Below, one piece after another: positions 21,871 through 24,124 of a DNA stretch of 24,124 nucleotides (the first letter of the stretch is position 1; each line of letters starts with the position of its first letter). The notes beneath the pieces were generated by a model that was not told where the DNA came from, made no database searches, and worked only from the letters and a program-made list of their open reading frames with translations. A program made the position numbers and the translations under genes. Origin of the DNA: a virus. The DNA lies in the IMG/VR virus record IMGVR_UViG_3300022929_000201, positions 1-24,124 of that record; one strand, given 5' to 3'.

Positions 21871-22592
21871 AACTTCTTTAAATCCACTCCATACTTCTCA
21901 AGATGCTTTAGACACCCGAGATCATATGCTAGAGAAAATGCGTTGAAGCCGCCACTATTAGGCACGGCCATCCACATATCTTCTTGTTGTTGTATGGGCT
22001 GCAAGATATAAATACTATAGCACTTACTTCCGTAACGCGCTTCGTAGTTAGTGTCTTGATACCCCATCTTTTCAGCCTGATATGCTATAGAAATCTCTTG
22101 TTCTACGATAGCTGGTGAATGGTACTTTGCAGACCATACTATAGCTCCTTTCTCAAAAGACTCTGCTACGCACTCATCTGGTAAGTAAGCAGGGTTAATG
22201 CGATCTGCCGCAGACGCTGGCTTACTAGGCACACCGACTCTATCAATTATATTCTTTACGAAACTTGCTGAACGATAGAGCTGTTTTGCGATTGCTGCAA
22301 TACTTTCTCCGTCGAGATAACTGGTAACGGCTTCTCTAATCTCATGATCAGCCGCCTTCGTGCCGCGTAGCTTTGCCTTACGCGCTGCTGTGTATTCCTT
22401 ACGTTCCTCATACTCATCAAGAATCTTCTGTAGTCTAGTTGTGTTGTATGCTATATTTAAGAAGTCGCAGGCTTCTTTCTTAGTAATTGGTGCTTTAGTT
22501 GAGCCAGGACTCAATAGATTTAACACCTTCTCTATGTTTGTACTCGATAGATTTTCGTGATCCTTTTTCTTCACCCTCTTCGCTAATGCCAC
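21867..22592 (-). CDS. Helix-turn-helix protein of unknown function, 241 aa
   Basis: Two DNA-binding-like segments are visible: KKEACDFLNIAYNTTRLQKI (about 38-57) and ESIAAIAKQLYRSASFVKNI (about 95-114), the latter like the HTH of resolvases. A basic start (AKRVKKKDHEN) supports nucleic-acid binding. The C-terminal half, with IVWSAKYHSPAIV and SIYILQPIQQQEDMW, looks like a separate folded domain that I do not recognise. The start is GTG 22592 with GGAGG 9 nt upstream inside the preceding gene, so the 98-nt overlap with that gene appears real. The gene ends in ATGA with the methyltransferase. A regulatory role is plausible but not shown. Confidence 0.7.
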   Translation of the reverse strand: MALAKRVKKKDHENLSSTNIEKVLNLLSPGSTKAPITKKEACDFLNIAYNTTRLQKILDEYEERKEYTAARKAKLRGTKAADHEIREAVTSYLDGESIAAIAKQLYRSASFVKNIIDRVGVPSKPASAADRINPAYLPDECVAESFEKGAIVWSAKYHSPAIVEQEISIAYQAEKMGYQDTNYEARYGSKCYSIYILQPIQQQEDMWMAVPNSGGFNAFSLAYDLGCLKHLEKYGVDLKKL

Positions 22593-22869
22593 TTAGTTTT
22601 GCCTCCAATTTGAACATTAAACAACATATGGCATGAGCAAGATGGTCTAGATTTGTTTCTTCGTCTAGGTCTTCTCCGTCCATGTGTGCGAATAAATGAC
22701 GCAACGCTGCGCCCGTATATCTATTTTGCAAGTTGTCTAGTTTTTTCCAGTTATGTTCATCATACTTGGCTGCACCGTATGTCAGCACCTTACCAACTTC
22801 TACTAAAGTTTTAGGCGGTAACAAATACAGCCTTGGCTTTTCGCCATCAAATTTTTTACCTTCAGTCAT
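22495..22869 (-). CDS. dATP/dGTP diphosphohydrolase-like protein (DUF5664 family)
   Basis: The 124-aa protein has the layout of the DUF5664 / dATP-dGTP diphosphohydrolase N-terminal family: KFDGEKPRLYLLPPKTL at 6-22, LTYGAAKYDEHNW at 29-41, and ALRHLFAHMDGEDLDEETNL followed by DHLAHAICCLM (55-85). This is an all-helical MazG-like fold with acidic metal-binding residues. Relatives such as MazZ of diaminopurine phages turn dATP and dGTP into monophosphates, but no PurZ is present here to support that pathway. It may adjust dNTP pools beside ThyX and NrdAB. Residues after about 90 are low in conserved features and are encoded where the next gene overlaps. It is the first gene behind the promoter at 22894. 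Confidence 0.75.
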   Translation of the reverse strand: MTEGKKFDGEKPRLYLLPPKTLVEVGKVLTYGAAKYDEHNWKKLDNLQNRYTGAALRHLFAHMDGEDLDEETNLDHLAHAICCLMFKLEAKLSGISEEGEEKGSRKSIEYKHREGVKSIESWLN

Positions 22870-22893
22870 TATTTCTCTCCTCTATATGTGTAT

Positions 22894-22927
22894 ATTATAC
22901 TAGCATACGCATTTAAAGTCAAACTAT
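22894..22927 (-). promoter_or_regulatory. Sigma70 promoter for the diphosphohydrolase / HTH / methyltransferase unit
   Basis: On the minus strand the -35 TTGACT is at 22922-22917 and the -10 TATAAT at 22899-22894, with a 17-bp spacer. The upstream block is reduced to GTATAGT, which contains the TAG stop of thyX (22926-22924). AGAGGAGAGAAATA precedes the ATG at 22869. Confidence 0.85.
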
Positions 22928-23598
22928 ACTTCGTCAAGTGCTGCTACAACATCTGGAAAGTGTTGCCCTAGGACATTCCAACATTGTTCAGCAACTATCA
23001 TATGTTCTTTCTGAGTTCCATGAGCCATTCGTAGCTGACAATAGTGTATCCAAGAACGCAGACTTCCTGCCATATACAAAGTAGTGGGGGTGTTTCCTTC
23101 CGGCAACAACACTCTGGCTTGCTCTTTTGCAATACCATTATCAAGTGCCCACTTATAGGCTTCATTTGCAGCTCTATTAACTGTAGCTTGCTTCATTCTC
23201 CAGCTCTCTGCCAGCTCACGTGATACAGGGTCAGAGTAGTCAAGTTCAGTACTATTCTGACGGTTTTTTGTATCTTGTAGGCGACACTCACGAGACTCGT
23301 AAGGCTCCTGTACTTCTGCATATCGCTGACTAAACTCTTGAAAAGAGAAGCTACGGTGACGAATAATCTGCCTACTAATATCACGAGTAGTTTCGATTTC
23401 GAGAGTAACGTGTACCATCTCGAAAGGTGACCAGTGCTCATGTTGAATCAAGTATCTTAACAGCTTGGGAGCTGAATATAGAGTTGCTTGATTACTCGGA
23501 TTACTTACCCTAGCCGTATATGCCACTAGCTCATTAGCTGTATGACAGCCGGTTGTCGCTGAAGGCGTTGTCATTCCTACTAAACTTACTTTACTCAT
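22924..23598 (-). CDS. thyX: Flavin-dependent thymidylate synthase ThyX
   Basis: The 224-aa enzyme makes dTMP from dUMP using FAD and methylene-tetrahydrofolate. The signature RHRSFSFQEFSQRY (80-93 from the chosen start) matches RHRxxSxxxxSxR. EHWSPFE (54-60) and the C-terminal RSWIHYCQLR block are also typical. ATG 23598 overlaps the upstream stop (ATGA), with AGAGGAAG upstream, and its product begins MSKVSLVGM as expected. The frame extends to 23649, but that segment is not part of the family. The TAG stop lies in the promoter at 22894. Assignment is secure. Confidence 0.96.
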   Translation of the reverse strand: MSKVSLVGMTTPSATTGCHTANELVAYTARVSNPSNQATLYSAPKLLRYLIQHEHWSPFEMVHVTLEIETTRDISRQIIRHRSFSFQEFSQRYAEVQEPYESRECRLQDTKNRQNSTELDYSDPVSRELAESWRMKQATVNRAANEAYKWALDNGIAKEQARVLLPEGNTPTTLYMAGSLRSWIHYCQLRMAHGTQKEHMIVAEQCWNVLGQHFPDVVAALDEV

Positions 23599-23855
23599 TC
23601 TTCTTCCTCTAAACAATAATATGGGCCAGAGTCCGGTTCTGCATACCACCAGCGTTCTTCTGAGGCATTAGGGCAGCGTTCAGGCGTACCATAGCCGTCA
23701 CCACTAAGAAACTCTCCACAATTTGGGCATGACTCATCCATTTCTTGGTATCCTTTGTATTTGCTGTAGCCTTTTTTAGACGCGGCTTTGCGATCAATAA
23801 ATACTTTCGCTTTATTGTATGCTCTGGCGTGTTTTGCTACAAAGTTATTTTTCAT
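23595..23855 (-). CDS. Small zinc-ribbon-like protein, 86 aa
   Basis: From ATG 23855 the product has a basic first half (KNNFVAKHARAYNKAKVFID, RKAASKKGYSKYKG) and four cysteines at C43, C46, C61 and C81. They are arranged as a CPNC knuckle, ERCPN and PYYCLEEEE, suggesting a small zinc-binding fold. The basic N-terminal pattern is common in small phage proteins of unknown role. The start overlaps the upstream stop (ATGA) and the end overlaps thyX (ATGA), so the frame is well supported by packing. The open frame to 23903 would add 16 residues that overlap the upstream gene further. Function unknown. Confidence 0.65.
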   Translation of the reverse strand: MKNNFVAKHARAYNKAKVFIDRKAASKKGYSKYKGYQEMDESCPNCGEFLSGDGYGTPERCPNASEERWWYAEPDSGPYYCLEEEE

Positions 23856-24124
23856 TTTCTTGATATTCTTTGGTCGTAGTCTGCGAGGCTCTCGTCCCAC
23901 CAATACGGCTTGTCTCTATGTTTCCACGAAGCGAACGTAGCTTTGTCGAGCATATAGAAATTACGATAAGACTGTATAGGATCGCCATAGTCTTTTAACT
24001 CCTCAGTCATTGCTAAAGCAAAAGTGGTAAACCCATGGTCTTCCATATTCTTTGGCTCTGGTAAATTCATTAGCATTTTCATGCTTTTGTGTTCACTACC
24101 ATAACGATAGTGTGCCTCGCTACC
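23852..24124 (-). CDS. Phage protein of unknown function (5' end beyond the window)
   Basis: The frame is open from the right edge to TGA at 23854-23852. An ATG at 24082 would give 76 aa. However, the 14 in-frame codons before it (GSEAHYRYGSEHKS) read like continuous protein, and no clear ribosome-binding site precedes 24082. The gene therefore probably starts outside the window. The end has SYRNFYMLDKATFASWKHRD and PYWWDE, a pattern of aromatic and basic residues I recall from small phage proteins of unknown function. It ends in ATGA overlap with the zinc-ribbon-like gene. Confidence 0.55.
   Translation of the reverse strand, partial: GSEAHYRYGSEHKSMKMLMNLPEPKNMEDHGFTTFALAMTEELKDYGDPIQSYRNFYMLDKATFASWKHRDKPYWWDESLADYDQRISRK

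Noticed and set aside
1-24124. CRISPR array, insertion sequence, integrase or attachment site
   Set aside because: No regularly spaced direct repeats, transposase, integrase or terminal inverted repeats were seen.

Overview
The window is a replication and nucleotide-metabolism block of a lytic tailed phage. Every credible gene lies on the minus strand, so transcription runs from high to low coordinates. Gene content and order point to a T5-like siphovirus (Demerecviridae-type). There is an A-family polymerase, a UvsW/D10-type helicase, an SbcD/SbcC (D12/D13-type) pair, a D15-type flap endonuclease, an NAD+-dependent DNA ligase split over two genes, a PC4-like protein and a D5-like DNA-binding protein. 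The promoters are near-perfect sigma70 sites (TTGACt, mostly a 17-bp spacer, TATAAT), and codon use is AT-rich. A gammaproteobacterial host, perhaps marine or Vibrio-like, is likely but is an inference. No tRNA, CRISPR array, insertion sequence or integrase was seen.

Layout from right to left, in transcription order. (1) 24124-22924: a small ORF running off the edge, a small zinc-ribbon-like protein and the flavin-dependent thymidylate synthase ThyX. (2) Promoter at 22894: a dATP/dGTP diphosphohydrolase-like protein, a helix-turn-helix protein overlapping it by 98 nt, and a SAM-dependent methyltransferase. (3) Promoter at 21329: a single-unit HTH protein, then a 134-nt leader with a possible Shine-Dalgarno-sequestering fold, an 86-aa protein and the PC4-like protein. 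(4) Promoter at 20119: the adenylation half of the ligase. (5) Promoter at 19121: the zinc-finger/BRCT half of the ligase, then the D5-like protein and an intrinsic terminator at 17530-17569, just before dnaB. (6) Promoter at 16125, nested in the loop of a terminator-like inverted repeat: an 83-aa protein, primase, a PD-(D/E)XK-like protein, DNA polymerase, a radical SAM/SPASM enzyme, a conserved 164-aa protein, a PhoH-like ATPase, the UvsW-like helicase and a JmjC/cupin oxygenase. (7) Promoter at 8091: a conserved 134-aa protein, a gp32-like ssDNA-binding protein, SbcD, SbcC, a 53-aa ORF, a Holliday-junction-resolvase-like nuclease, flap endonuclease, NrdA, NrdB and a DUF6447-like protein cut by the left edge. 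Within each unit the genes are packed with ATGA or TAATG overlaps.

Together the genes make dNTPs (NrdAB, ThyX, a diphosphohydrolase), open and copy DNA (DnaB-type helicase, primase, polymerase, SSB), and process ends, recombine and seal strands (SbcCD, flap nuclease, resolvase, UvsW, PC4-like protein, two-part ligase).

The strongest observation not explained by genes is a decamer, YAGCGGGGTY. It occurs five times, always on the coding strand, inside five unrelated genes and in two reading frames. It closely resembles the recalled T5 nick-site consensus (RGCGCGGTG), so these may be programmed single-strand interruption sites. Other points of interest are the promoter cassettes that also supply stop codons for the genes upstream, the promoter nested in a terminator, the leader fold at 20728-20778, and the two enzymes of unknown purpose (JmjC oxygenase and radical SAM/SPASM).
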